Source of the DNA: Porphyrobacter sp. GA68
Lineage (GTDB): Bacteria; Pseudomonadota; Alphaproteobacteria; Sphingomonadales; Sphingomonadaceae
Length of the DNA stretch: 64,000 nt
Direction: 5' to 3'
Assembly (NCBI RefSeq): GCF_022605525.1
Contig: NZ_JAKQYJ010000001.1
Span: 62,001-126,000, forward strand
Below, one piece after another: positions 8,242-16,675 of this stretch (positions are counted from its first letter, which is position 1; every line of letters starts with the position of its first letter). The notes beneath the pieces are model-generated. The model did no database searches. It was not told where the DNA came from and was given only the letters and a program-made list of their open reading frames with translations. The position numbers and the translations under genes are program-made.

Positions 8242-8563
8242 TGCAGCGGTGTCCTACGCCTGTGCTGGAAGGGGGTCAATTTTTCTTATGGCTCGCAGGA
8301 GAAGGCCGACCAATCGCAGTCCGCTTGTGTAGCCCGGATCCCTCGCTGCTCCAGCAGTCCGTGATCAGACCGGTGAGGCAATTGCACCGCCGGCACGCGG
8401 CACCTGCACCGGCACCAGCAGGGATGTCGACCTATTCAGGCTGGTGGGTGCCTCGTGGTTGCGGAGTGCCTCAGCGCTGAGACGCAGAGCAGGATCGACG
8501 ACCCTTTAGCGCATTTGGCACTCGCCTGCCTGCGTAAATGACATGCAGAACATGTGGCACGAT
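8242..8563. other. Intergenic region upstream of copper operon
   Basis: No gene is seen. It holds a candidate minus-strand promoter at 8251-8279 and a perfect 12-base palindrome CTCAGCGCTGAG at 8470-8481. ACATG and CATGT form a loose dyad near 8541-8555. No operator could be matched with confidence. Confidence 0.5.
8251..8279 (-). promoter_or_regulatory. Candidate promoter of the copper operon
   Basis: On the minus strand TTGACC (8274-8279) is followed after 17 bases by TAGGAC (8251-8256). Transcription would begin within a few bases of the ATG at 8241, giving a very short or absent leader. I see no clear CueR-type dyad between the boxes, so the regulator is unknown. Confidence 0.35.
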
Positions 8564-8854
8564 TCAAGCGAATTGCAGAGATACAAGCTGGAGTAACGTG
8601 AGCACAAGCGCGGCCTTGCTCAACACGCCGTGAAAGTTGATGTACGACAAGAGGCCCCCCACCAGCGAAATCGAAAGCAACATGTCGTAGGCGACATTGG
8701 CACCTGAAATGCTGCCTATCATATTGGTCAACGCCGCGGCGAACGCGACGTAGCCCATGATATCGTACGGGTCGAACCGATGAAGTTCAGCTGACAGCTT
8801 TTCGTCGCGCAGCGTGGACGGGCGGAGCCATTCCGAAACAGGTCTCGAACTCAT
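8564..8854 (-). CDS. Small membrane protein, last gene of MerR unit
   Basis: A 96-residue protein with two or three predicted membrane segments (about 33-50, 56-74 and 78-95). The ATG at 8854 overlaps the preceding small gene's stop by four bases (ATGA), and AGGAGG lies 11 bases upstream. Family not recognised. Chained overlaps with merR suggest one translationally coupled mRNA. Confidence 0.6.
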   Translation of the reverse strand: MSSRPVSEWLRPSTLRDEKLSAELHRFDPYDIMGYVAFAAALTNMIGSISGANVAYDMLLSISLVGGLLSYINFHGVLSKAALVLTLLQLVSLQFA

Positions 8855-9060
8855 CGTTTCGCATGCCTCCTGAACTTTGGGGGCCGAGACTTTGAGGACT
8901 GACGCGGCACGTCTACGATCCTCCCGGCCAGGAGCGTCCCAACCCTAAGGCACAAGCGAGCCAAGAAGTTCCCGATTGTCAAGTCTGCAACGGAAGACAC
9001 CGGCACCACAACAGGCGGCAAAGCCGCGAAGACCTTCGCGCTTCCGGAGGTGGTGGTCAT
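8851..9060 (-). CDS. Small coupled protein between merR and membrane protein
   Basis: A 69-residue reading frame whose ATG at 9060 overlaps the merR stop by four bases and whose stop overlaps the next ATG by four bases. Such overlaps at both ends argue for a true gene. The peptide has a hydrophobic N-terminal half (VFAALPPVVVPVSSV, NFLARLCLRVGTLLAG) and a very basic tail (SSKSRPPKFRRHAKR). It could be a membrane-anchored or nucleic-acid-binding small protein. No family recognised. Confidence 0.45.
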   Translation of the reverse strand: MTTTSGSAKVFAALPPVVVPVSSVADLTIGNFLARLCLRVGTLLAGRIVDVPRQSSKSRPPKFRRHAKR

Positions 9061-9458
9061 GGAGTTTGGACGTCGAAGGCGGTCAGGATCGGGCACGCTC
9101 CAGGCGACCCGGCCTTGCACGCAACGGCCAAGGAGGCCAGCGCCTGACGCGCCGCCCGAAGCTCTGCAATCTCTTGGTCAAGCGCTTCGATCCTGCAAGT
9201 GGCCAGCGTCTGGATGCGGTCCCTGTCTTGGGTGGCATCGAGCGCCAGTAGCTCACGAATTTCGATCAGCTTGAAGCCGGCTCTTTGTGCCCTGCGTATG
9301 AAACGGAGCCTTCGGACGTAATCCACGCCATAGCGCCGCACGCCATTTTCAGAAGGTCGCTGAGGCTCGGCGAGCAGTCCGCGACGCTGGTAGAACCTGA
9401 CGGTTTCAACACCGACGCCACCCGCTTTGGCCAGCAATCCGATGGTGAGGTCATTCAT
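9057..9458 (-). CDS. MerR-family metal-responsive regulator
   Basis: A 133-residue regulator. The ATG at 9458 (MNDLTIGLLAKAGG) fits the family; the longer frame to 9509 would run through the promoter. The helix-turn-helix and wing (GVETVRFYQRRGLL, NGVRRYGVDYVRRLRFI) precede a coiled coil and a C-terminal loop ACKAGSPGACPIL. The two Cys are separated by seven residues, as in CueR-like Cu(I)/Au(I) sensors, not eight as in mercury MerR. The third mercury ligand, which lies at the start of the dimerisation helix in MerR, appears absent. It faces the fusion gene at 9530 across a merT-like promoter, which it probably controls. Confidence 0.85.
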   Translation of the reverse strand: MNDLTIGLLAKAGGVGVETVRFYQRRGLLAEPQRPSENGVRRYGVDYVRRLRFIRRAQRAGFKLIEIRELLALDATQDRDRIQTLATCRIEALDQEIAELRAARQALASLAVACKAGSPGACPILTAFDVQTP

Positions 9459-9461
9459 CGC

Positions 9462-9493
9462 TTGACTCCGCACTATGGTACGGACCCTATATA
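9462..9493 (+). promoter_or_regulatory. MerR-type promoter and operator
   Basis: TTGACT (9462-9467) and TATATA (9488-9493) are separated by 20 bases, the overlong spacing typical of MerR-activated promoters. The spacer holds an imperfect dyad CCGCAC/GTACGG at 9468-9483, very like the mercury operator arms. It reads towards the glutaredoxin-MauE gene; the merR start is four bases from the -35 box, so the same site can autoregulate merR. Confidence 0.8.
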
Positions 9494-9529
9494 GCTTGGG
9501 CGCGTTCACGAAACAATTGGAGCATCATC

Positions 9530-10294
9530 ATGGCAACCGCCCCCACCAAACAGGCCACCTTGCATCGTATGGTCATGACGGATCATGTCTGTCCCTACGG
9601 CATCAAGGCTAAGGACCTGCTTGAGCGTCAAGGCTTTGCGGTTGCTGATCGCTGGCTCACGACGCGTGCAGAAACCGACGCTTTCAAAACCGAGCATGGG
9701 GTCAAGACGACCCCGCAGGTCTTCATCGGCGGCGAGCGGGTCGGCGGTTATGACGATCTGCGGCGCTTCTTCGGCAAGACGGTGCGCGATCCGAATGCCA
9801 CCAGCTACCGGCCTGTGATCGCGGTCTTTGCCATGACCGCATTCATGGCTCTCGCGGCGAGCTACGCGGTCTTTGGATCGCCTTTCACACTGCGAGCGGG
9901 CGAGTGGTTCATCGCATTCAGCATGTGTGTGCTGGCGCTTCTCAAGCTGCAGGACATCGAAAGCTTTTCGAGCATGTTCCTGAACTACGATCTGCTCGCG
10001 AAACGCTGGGTGCCCTATTCCTACATCTATCCCTTCGCCGAAGCCGGTGCGGGTGTACTGATGATCGCGGGCGCGCTGACCTGGCTGTCAGTGCCCGTCG
10101 CGCTCTTCATTGGGACAATCGGCGCGATTTCGGTCTTCAAAGCTGTCTATATCGACAAGCGCGATATCAAATGCGCATGCGTCGGCGGTAGCAGCAAGGT
10201 GCCGCTGGGCTTTGTGTCGCTGACCGAGAATGTCATGATGATCGCGATGGCGATTTGGATGATTGTGAGTTCGGCTCAAAACCTCGCCCACTGA
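9530..10294 (+). CDS. Glutaredoxin-MauE/DoxX membrane fusion
   Basis: A 254-residue protein. The first 85 residues are a glutaredoxin-like domain with VCPYGIKA and TTPQVFIGG. The active site has one Cys (CPYG), so it is a monothiol variant. Residues 93-254 form four membrane helices of the MauE/DoxX redox family and include a late CACVGG motif, whose Cys pair may exchange electrons with the glutaredoxin domain or a periplasmic partner. GGAG lies seven bases before the ATG. It is the apparent target of the divergent MerR regulator, so a thiol-redox response to a soft metal is inferred. Confidence 0.8.
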   Translation: MATAPTKQATLHRMVMTDHVCPYGIKAKDLLERQGFAVADRWLTTRAETDAFKTEHGVKTTPQVFIGGERVGGYDDLRRFFGKTVRDPNATSYRPVIAVFAMTAFMALAASYAVFGSPFTLRAGEWFIAFSMCVLALLKLQDIESFSSMFLNYDLLAKRWVPYSYIYPFAEAGAGVLMIAGALTWLSVPVALFIGTIGAISVFKAVYIDKRDIKCACVGGSSKVPLGFVSLTENVMMIAMAIWMIVSSAQNLAH

Positions 10295-10523
10295 CCTGCG
10301 GGCACAGGTGGCGTAACTATTGTCAGTCTGAAATTGGACCGGGCTAACGCTTCGGCACCTTCCATCTGCGCGGCGGACGGCGCTGAAACAAGCCGCTATC
10401 AAAAGCTTGCTTTCGCCGATTTAACTGGCGTGCGTCTTTGATCGCATGAACGGGACCCGAGCATGCGAATCATGACCGGTTCAGCCGCTTGGCTTACAAA
10501 CTCTGATATCAAGGAGATGAGCC

Positions 10524-10814
10524 ATGCGGAAACTTAGTTTGATAGTCCTTTCGGCTTTCACCGTCGGTGTCGCCGTGCCCGCTGCTGCGGACGATAACAG
10601 ACGCGCCGATCGCGAGTATCGTGAGCATCGGCAATTGGAGCGCCAGCATCATCGCGCAGATCACCGACTGGAGCGAGAACACGACGCTGCGCATTATTAC
10701 GGGATCAGCAGGAAACAGGATCGTCGCTTACATCGACGCCTGCAGCGACAAGAACGCCAGATCCATGATCGCCTCGAAAAGCGCCACGATCGTCAACACC
10801 ATCGCGCGTGGTAA
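10524..10814 (+). CDS. Small secreted His/Arg-rich protein
   Basis: A 96-residue protein. AAGGAGATGAGCC gives a strong ribosome site. A signal peptide ends near residue 22 (PAAA). The mature part is almost wholly polar, with repeated R-x-H, E-H-x-H and H-H-R groups (QHHRADHRLEREHD) and predicted long helices. It may bind metals or anionic polymers in the periplasm. I do not recognise a family. Confidence 0.65.
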   Translation: MRKLSLIVLSAFTVGVAVPAAADDNRRADREYREHRQLERQHHRADHRLEREHDAAHYYGISRKQDRRLHRRLQRQERQIHDRLEKRHDRQHHRAW

Positions 10815-10930
10815 TCACAGCAGAGCCTGAAATGCGGGAAGTCGGGGCCGCCGAACAGACCGGCGGCCCTGCGACTGATCCTCAACCAGCAGAAAGCAGC
10901 GATGGGCTAATCCAAGCGCATCACTTCGCT

Positions 10931-11221
10931 TTAGCAATGGCCGGCCGCTCTGTGCTTTGGCAGACAGGTCGTACCGGAAGCAGTCGGCCCCGGCGCGGTC
11001 GTTAGTTGGGCGCGCGGGCCCTTGGACAGCGTGCGGGCAACTGGAGCCGGTCGGGCCGCGGCCGACGGCCTGCCTCCCTCAGACGCGCGCTCGGCACCGT
11101 TCTTTACTGCGGATTTCGCGATTGAGGCGGCCATTGCCTCATCCCGGCTGACGCCGATCGCGGTAACCCCAGGCTTGGCCCCGGCAAGCCGTAGATCGTG
11201 CGAGCGTTCGCTTTCCAGCAT
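10931..11221 (-). CDS. Short ORF ending in CLPKHRAAGHC
   Basis: A 96-codon frame without a convincing ribosome site, so it may be the end of a broken gene. Residues 1-45 show no domain I recognise. A Pro/Ala/Thr-rich linker leads to the C-terminus TTCLPKHRAAGHC. This matches the end of the DUF305 lipoprotein at 478 (TCLPEHREAGHC) in motif, linker style and exact terminal position, and the repeats in CopB1. An in-frame TAA lies just upstream of the ATG. Confidence 0.4.
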   Translation of the reverse strand: MLESERSHDLRLAGAKPGVTAIGVSRDEAMAASIAKSAVKNGAERASEGGRPSAAARPAPVARTLSKGPRAQLTTAPGPTASGTTCLPKHRAAGHC

Positions 11222-11292
11222 CGCGAGAGACGGTTAGAGGCGCTGGGCAAATCGGGAACGGCGAGCTCAGTCGCAAGTCTTCAATCATATCG

Positions 11293-12585
11293 ATGAAGCT
11301 GCGTCCGTACGACCGCCCAGGCGACGAAAGGGTGCGTTTCGCGATGTCGGGCAATGAGCCGCTGCTGATCTGTGATCTCACGCAAAGCTATTCGCCGCAC
11401 GGCGGCGGCGGCATCGGTGTCTATCTAGCCGAGAAGCGGCGCTACGTTACCGAGCAATGCGACCATCGTCTGCTGCAGATTGTGCCGGGGCCTGAGGACC
11501 GTATTGTCGAAGACGGGCGGACGATCTGGTGCGAAATCGGCGCCGAGCCGGTGCGGGGCAGCCCCAATTACCGCTTCATCCTGCGCAAGGACAAGGTGCG
11601 CGAAGTGCTGGCGCACTACCGACCGGATATTGTTGAATCGATGTGCCCATGGATCCTGCCCTGGGTCGCGATCCGGCACCGCCGCGCCGTGCCGTCCACG
11701 GCGCTGGTCGCCGGGTATCACACCGATTTTCCCGAGGCGCATGTCTATCGCGTCGCCAGCGATCTCATGGGACCCATGGCGGGCAGGTTCTTTCGTTTCC
11801 TGAGTTGTTGCTACGGCGAAATCACCTATCGCGAGTTCGACAAGGTCTATTCGGTCGGCAGCACCAGCCTGCCGATGCTGGAGCGGATGAAGGTTTCCGC
11901 CGACGTGCTGCCGCTGGGGGTCGACACCAGTCTTTTCCACCCTGACAAGGCGGACCCGGCATTCCGTCGCGAACTGGGGCTGACCCAAACCGGCCCTCTG
12001 CTCGTCTACTCCGGCCGCCTCGACAACGAGAAGGCGGCCGATGTGCTGGTGGACATGTTTCGCCTGTTGCCCCCGGAACTCGATGCGGCGATGCTGCTGA
12101 TCGGCCATGGCAAGCTCGCCGATGACCTGAAGGCGCGCGCGGCGGGTTTGCCGGCCGTGTTCCCGGGCTTCATCGAGGATCGCGCCACCTTGGCTCGCGC
12201 ACTCGCGTCGAGCGACATCTACGTCTCGGCAATGCCAACCGAGACATTCGGCGTTTCGGTGATTGAAGCCCAGGCCTGCGGTCTTCCCGTCGTAGGGGTT
12301 GCGGGCGGCGAGATGATTGCGCGCGTACCGCCGGGCACCGGTCTGCTCGGACCGATCGGCGATGCGGCGGCGATGGCGGCCAATGTCGCCGCGTTGTGGC
12401 GGGACGACTGGGAAGGCGCGGGACGAGCTGGCCGGCTGCTGGTCGAGAGCCAATACGACTGGTCGGCGACATTCGACCGGCTGTTTGGCAGCATCTACCC
12501 GGCGGCTCTCGCCAAGGCGCGGGCGCGGGTGATGCGGGGCCCGGTCCGCATGCCCATGACCCGCCTGCTGCGGGGTACGGCTTGA
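11293..12585 (+). CDS. GT4-like glycosyltransferase
   Basis: A 430-residue cytosolic glycosyltransferase of the GT-B fold. The N-terminal acceptor domain has SPHGGGGIGVYLAEKRR, a glycine-rich loop. The donor-binding domain has GPLLVYSGRLDNEKAADVLVD, LIGHGKLAD, and PTETFGVSVIEAQACGLPVVG with the E-x7-E type signature of family GT4. A start at 11344 is an alternative. It stands alone, away from the polysaccharide genes at 45100, and probably modifies a lipid or envelope glycan; acceptor unknown. Confidence 0.8.
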   Translation: MKLRPYDRPGDERVRFAMSGNEPLLICDLTQSYSPHGGGGIGVYLAEKRRYVTEQCDHRLLQIVPGPEDRIVEDGRTIWCEIGAEPVRGSPNYRFILRKDKVREVLAHYRPDIVESMCPWILPWVAIRHRRAVPSTALVAGYHTDFPEAHVYRVASDLMGPMAGRFFRFLSCCYGEITYREFDKVYSVGSTSLPMLERMKVSADVLPLGVDTSLFHPDKADPAFRRELGLTQTGPLLVYSGRLDNEKAADVLVDMFRLLPPELDAAMLLIGHGKLADDLKARAAGLPAVFPGFIEDRATLARALASSDIYVSAMPTETFGVSVIEAQACGLPVVGVAGGEMIARVPPGTGLLGPIGDAAAMAANVAALWRDDWEGAGRAGRLLVESQYDWSATFDRLFGSIYPAALAKARARVMRGPVRMPMTRLLRGTA

Positions 12586-12906
12586 TCTCCTTGGAGTCCC
12601 TTGGCTGCAGCCTTCGGTGTGACGGGAGATTGTCGAGTTCGGCATTTCGCTTGCTCTGTACATCGCCGCGAAAGGAACCGTGTCCGTAGGAGTTGATATC
12701 GACAGGCCAGTTCCGAATTGTCTGCCTTGGTAAAAGGCGCAACGTCGCGTTGATTTCTAATCAATTTGAGGCGGCAAGGACATCCGCAGTGGTAGTCTGG
12801 ATGGCCGAGGCCCGCTGGCTTGGCTCCTGCGATGCTGAGCGTTGAAACCGGTTCACGACGGAAGCGCAACCGGCTTCGGCCTTGGAATGACGTGGTCGGC
12901 CCAATG
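12586..12906. other. Gap between two converging genes
   Basis: The glycosyltransferase and the lyase gene converge here. I see no convincing reading frame, strong hairpin or repeat in this stretch. Confidence 0.4.
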
Positions 12907-14133
12907 TCATTCTCGCGTGGATCGATGCCGCAGTCGGGCAAAGGCCAGTTCGAGATCGGCGATGAGGTCGTCGCTCGATTCGAGTCCGGCATGCACTCGG
13001 ATCAGGTAGCCTTCGTCGACTTTCATGCAGCTGCGTACCGGCGGCGGCCAGGCCGGGACCATGAGGCTTTCGAAGCCACCCCAACTCGCTCCCAATTTGA
13101 AGAAGCTGAGGTTGTTGAACAGTACAGAAACCTCGGCGGTGCTCAGAGGATCGAGGAGGACGCCGAACAGGCCACTCGCGCCCGCAAAGTCACGGGTCCA
13201 GATGCTGTATCCCGGATCGTCCGCAAGGGCAGGGTAAAGGACGCGGCGCACCTCGGGCTGTTTCTGCAACCATGCGATGAGCGACATCGCGTTGCGCTGG
13301 TGCCGTTCAAGGCGAACGTCGAGCGTGCGAAGGCCGCGATGAACAAGGTAGCACTCGTCGGGACCAACGCAGTTGCCCCACTGCCGGGCAGCATCCTTGA
13401 GCCGGCGGAAGATTTCCGGGCTGGCGGCAGTCATTGCCCCCAGCATCACGTCCGAATGCCCGGAGAGATACTTCGTTGCCGCCGCTATTGATACGTCGAC
13501 TCCATGCTCGATTGGGCGGAAAAAGAGCGGTGTCGCCCAGGTGTTATCGAGGATGGTCACGATTTCGCGAGCACGCGCAACCAAAGCGATGGCACCGATG
13601 TCCGCCATCTCGAAGGTGAGCGAGCCGGGCGTCTCAAGGAGAATCGCACGGGTATTGGGCCTGATATACGCCTCGATCCCGTTCGCGGCGTCGGGAGGAA
13701 AGTAGGACACCTCAACGCCCGCTCCGCTCAGGATCTCGTCGCAGAACCGGCGAGTTGACCGGTAAGCTGTGTCGATGACGAGAACATGATCACCGTTTTT
13801 CAGAAAGGCGGAGAGGGCGAGCGCGATCGCTGCCGTCCCCGATGAGGTGACGACTGTTCGATAGCCCCGCTCGAGCTTTGCGATCGCTGCTTCGAGCGCC
13901 AGAGTCGTTTCAGTCCCGTACAAGCCATAGATCACCTCGTCGTAAATTCGCGTGTGACGGTCGATGTAGTCCTCGACGGTGTCGTATGTGATTGTCGAGG
14001 CGCGATGGACGGGCGGATTCAGCAGACCCGCGGCTCTCGCGGATGGAGAATTGGAGTGGATTAACTCGGTGACGAGCGATGCCTCTCCGGGTTCAGCCCG
14101 CGATTCTGCGCCTGAGAGTTTCCGACCATTCAT
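12907..14133 (-). CDS. PLP-dependent Cys/Met-metabolism enzyme (cystathionine beta-lyase type)
   Basis: A 408-residue enzyme of the Cys/Met metabolism PLP family. The family layout is clear: YGLYGTETTLALE near the N-terminus, SSGTAAIALALSAF for phosphate binding, LDNTWATP for the ring-contacting Asp, and SIAAATKYLSGHSD with the PLP Lys. Members cleave C-S bonds of cystathionine or act as gamma-lyases or synthases; WGNCVGPDECYLVHRGLRTL resembles metC-type beta-lyases. The start at 14133 (MNGRKL) is preferred to the long upstream version. It is divergent to a LysR gene that likely controls it. Confidence 0.85.
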   Translation of the reverse strand: MNGRKLSGAESRAEPGEASLVTELIHSNSPSARAAGLLNPPVHRASTITYDTVEDYIDRHTRIYDEVIYGLYGTETTLALEAAIAKLERGYRTVVTSSGTAAIALALSAFLKNGDHVLVIDTAYRSTRRFCDEILSGAGVEVSYFPPDAANGIEAYIRPNTRAILLETPGSLTFEMADIGAIALVARAREIVTILDNTWATPLFFRPIEHGVDVSIAAATKYLSGHSDVMLGAMTAASPEIFRRLKDAARQWGNCVGPDECYLVHRGLRTLDVRLERHQRNAMSLIAWLQKQPEVRRVLYPALADDPGYSIWTRDFAGASGLFGVLLDPLSTAEVSVLFNNLSFFKLGASWGGFESLMVPAWPPPVRSCMKVDEGYLIRVHAGLESSDDLIADLELAFARLRHRSTRE

Positions 14134-14348
14134 AGAGATTGTTCCGTAATCAGCGCCTCTGCACGCAGCACCGCTGGGTGCTCGCACGGAGCCTTTTGGC
14201 CGCATGTTGGCGAAATGGGGTCATGCGCGACGGTTTTTCGGGACCTGGCTCGGTCCACCCAGCTCTCGCGCGGCATTGTCGATTCATTCCTTGCAGCACC
14301 GTGCGCCGTGCAGGCTATAAGCATCGGGAATGACCGGAGGGGGCTAGG
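14134..14348. promoter_or_regulatory. Divergent control region between lyase and LysR genes
   Basis: This 215-base region separates two genes transcribed away from each other, the normal position of a LysR operator. I could not pick out a confident T-N11-A box. Confidence 0.4.
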
Positions 14349-15308
14349 ATGAACTTGCGACAGCTCGAGGCCTTCCGTGCGGTCATGACCACCGGTTCGA
14401 TCACCCACGGGGCCCAGACAATGCACCTGTCGCAACCGGCGGTCAGCAAACTCGTGGCCGACCTCGAGCATTCCCTCGGCTTCAAACTGTTTGTCAGGAC
14501 GAAGGGCAGTGCTCTGACCGTCACTCCGGAAGCCGAGCTTTTCTTCCACGAGGTCGAGCGCAGCTTCGTCGGTGTCGAGGGGCTCAAGCGCGCCGCGGAC
14601 AGCATCCGCAATCTGGCGACAGGAAGTCTTCATATCGCATCGCTGCCTGCGCTTTCGTTCAGTTTCCTGCCGGGCGTGATCGGTGAGTTCCGCAAGCGCC
14701 ATCCCGGCGTTTCCATCCGGCTGTATACCTTCAGCTCGTCGACCGTGCGCCAATGGCTCGCCAATCAGCAATTCGACGTTGGTCTGGCGACGCGAGCCCA
14801 CGAAATCTCTGGTGTCTCTTCGACGACCTTTCTGCGATCCGCAGGGGCTTGCGTCCTCCCCCCTGGCCACCATCTCGCGGATCGGCAGGTCATCGAGCCG
14901 GCGGACCTTGCCGGTGAGCCGTTCATCTCGCTTATGTCCGGCGACCAGGCCCGCCGAAGGATCGACCGCGTGTTCGAGGATGCCGGTGTCGAGCGCAATC
15001 TGGTCGTCGAGACCCAATATGCGATGACGGTCTGCGGTCTCGTCATGGAGGGCGTGGGCTGCTCGATCATCAATCCCGCCGCTGCGGCGGATTTCGTCCG
15101 GCAGGGCCTGGTCATTCGGCCGTTCAAGCCACGCATCGAATTCGAGTATATGCTGCACACACCCTTGCTCCGACCGCTCTCGCAAACGGCGGTGCGGTTC
15201 ATTGAGCTCATGTCCGAAAAGCGGGACGAATTGATCGCTCAAGGTGCCTTCGGTGAGGCACCGACAGGGGCGCCTGCCACCTCTCTCTCCCATCCTGACG
15301 CACCATGA
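14349..15308 (+). CDS. LysR-family regulator
   Basis: A 319-residue transcription regulator. The winged helix is at the N-terminus (MNLRQLEAFRAVMTTGSITHGA, LSQPAVSKLVADLE), followed by a type 2 periplasmic-binding-like effector domain from about residue 90. AGGGGGCT occurs upstream of the ATG. It lies between the lyase gene and the permease/threonine-synthase-like genes. It most likely senses the amino acid or an intermediate handled by these enzymes. Confidence 0.9.
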   Translation: MNLRQLEAFRAVMTTGSITHGAQTMHLSQPAVSKLVADLEHSLGFKLFVRTKGSALTVTPEAELFFHEVERSFVGVEGLKRAADSIRNLATGSLHIASLPALSFSFLPGVIGEFRKRHPGVSIRLYTFSSSTVRQWLANQQFDVGLATRAHEISGVSSTTFLRSAGACVLPPGHHLADRQVIEPADLAGEPFISLMSGDQARRRIDRVFEDAGVERNLVVETQYAMTVCGLVMEGVGCSIINPAAAADFVRQGLVIRPFKPRIEFEYMLHTPLLRPLSQTAVRFIELMSEKRDELIAQGAFGEAPTGAPATSLSHPDAP

Positions 15309-15361
15309 TTTTCTACCGGGGCGACATCCGTTTGCTACTCGGCTCTCAGCGTGCGCACCGG

Positions 15362-16675
15362 TCATCGCGGCATCACCTCCGCTCCGGCGTTGCTTCGGGT
15401 CGACAGCCAGAACACCAGCGTCCCTACTGCAACGATTACGGCTGCGATCGAAAAGTTCTGAAGCGTCGAGTGGCTGATCAGCCAGAGCGTGAGGAGGAAT
15501 CCCACCGCCGGGATAGCCAGCCCCCCGGGTAGCTTGAACTGGTCCTTCTCTTCTGGAAGCGTTCTTTCGATTCGTGGAAGCGACCCGATGCACAGGAGAT
15601 AGACCACCAGGCGGATGAATGTGCTCAGAGTCACAAGCCAGACGAATCCCTGACTGATCGCCAGGGCAAAACAGAGCACTCCGCAGAACATGATCGAATT
15701 GATGGGTGCACCGGTCCGTTCACTCACGCGCCCGAACCAGGCCGGCAGGCTGCCGTCTCGAGCCAGGGCAAAGGTAAGGCGCGGGGCGGTCACGAAGGAA
15801 GTCAGGCTTCCGCCGCCGACCGAAAAGACCACTCCAAGGCCCAGAGCGACTGCGCCAAGGGGTCCCATAAGCCTTTCAGCAAGCACGACCAACGGCGCTT
15901 CGTTGTCACCCAGGTCAGGCCCGACCGACACCGCGATTAGCTGGATGAGCGTGTAGAAGATTGCAACGGATGCCACGGTCGTGACGAGCATCCTGGGGAT
16001 CGCGGCCCTTGCGTTGCGGGTCTCGCCTGCGTTGATGAGACTGAACTCGAAGCCGATGAACGCGTACATCAAGACGAGCATCGTCTCTCCGAGTGTTCCT
16101 GAATCGACCACATCCGCGCCGGCGATGAGCCCCCACTCGATCGATGGCACGCCCACGAGGACCAGCAGCACCAGCGGCAAGAGCTTCAGGATACTGACCA
16201 GATAGACCGCGATCATTCCGGTCCGCACGCCCCCCGCATTCAGGATCGTGGCGAGGAAGACGTAGCCGGCGATCGCCACGATCTTCGGTAAACCACTCGC
16301 AAGCGGGCTCCAGATCGCGGCGCCGTAGCTGACGATCAGCGTGGCGCTGGCGGCAATGGCGGCGACGCGGCTCACATAGATGAGCAAGCCGGTCTGAAAG
16401 CCGACGTAGCGACCGAACGCGTGCGTGGTATAGACGATCGGCCCGCCGGTGATGTCGAAGAAGCTTGCCGCCCGAGCGAGCGCGAGCGCTACGCAGATGA
16501 TGAGCACCCCGCACAGAATGAAGACCCAGGGGCTGAAGTAGCCGGCGTTCGCGATTGCGACGGCAGGCAGGGCAAAAATGCCCGAACCGATTACACCGTT
16601 CATCGCGATTGTGGCGACTCCGATACGGCCAATCTCGCGGCGCAGCAGGGAATCCGGGTTCTTCGGGGCGTTCAT
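15362..16675 (-). CDS. APC-family amino-acid permease
   Basis: A 437-residue inner-membrane transporter with about 12 membrane segments. The first segment contains the glycine motif GSGIFALP of APC transporters. Substrate cannot be read from sequence. Its start overlaps the stop of the threonine-synthase-like gene by four bases, so both enzymes are made together. Likely imports the amino acid degraded or used by the neighbouring PLP enzymes. Confidence 0.85.
   Translation of the reverse strand: MNAPKNPDSLLRREIGRIGVATIAMNGVIGSGIFALPAVAIANAGYFSPWVFILCGVLIICVALALARAASFFDITGGPIVYTTHAFGRYVGFQTGLLIYVSRVAAIAASATLIVSYGAAIWSPLASGLPKIVAIAGYVFLATILNAGGVRTGMIAVYLVSILKLLPLVLLVLVGVPSIEWGLIAGADVVDSGTLGETMLVLMYAFIGFEFSLINAGETRNARAAIPRMLVTTVASVAIFYTLIQLIAVSVGPDLGDNEAPLVVLAERLMGPLGAVALGLGVVFSVGGGSLTSFVTAPRLTFALARDGSLPAWFGRVSERTGAPINSIMFCGVLCFALAISQGFVWLVTLSTFIRLVVYLLCIGSLPRIERTLPEEKDQFKLPGGLAIPAVGFLLTLWLISHSTLQNFSIAAVIVAVGTLVFWLSTRSNAGAEVMPR

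Noticed and set aside
8470-8481. Palindrome CTCAGCGCTGAG as an operator
   Set aside because: Symmetry is perfect but it lies about 200 bases from any candidate promoter and is not repeated elsewhere.
9057-9458. Mercury resistance operon
   Set aside because: The promoter looks like merT, but merA, merT and merP are absent and the sensor lacks the third Cys.
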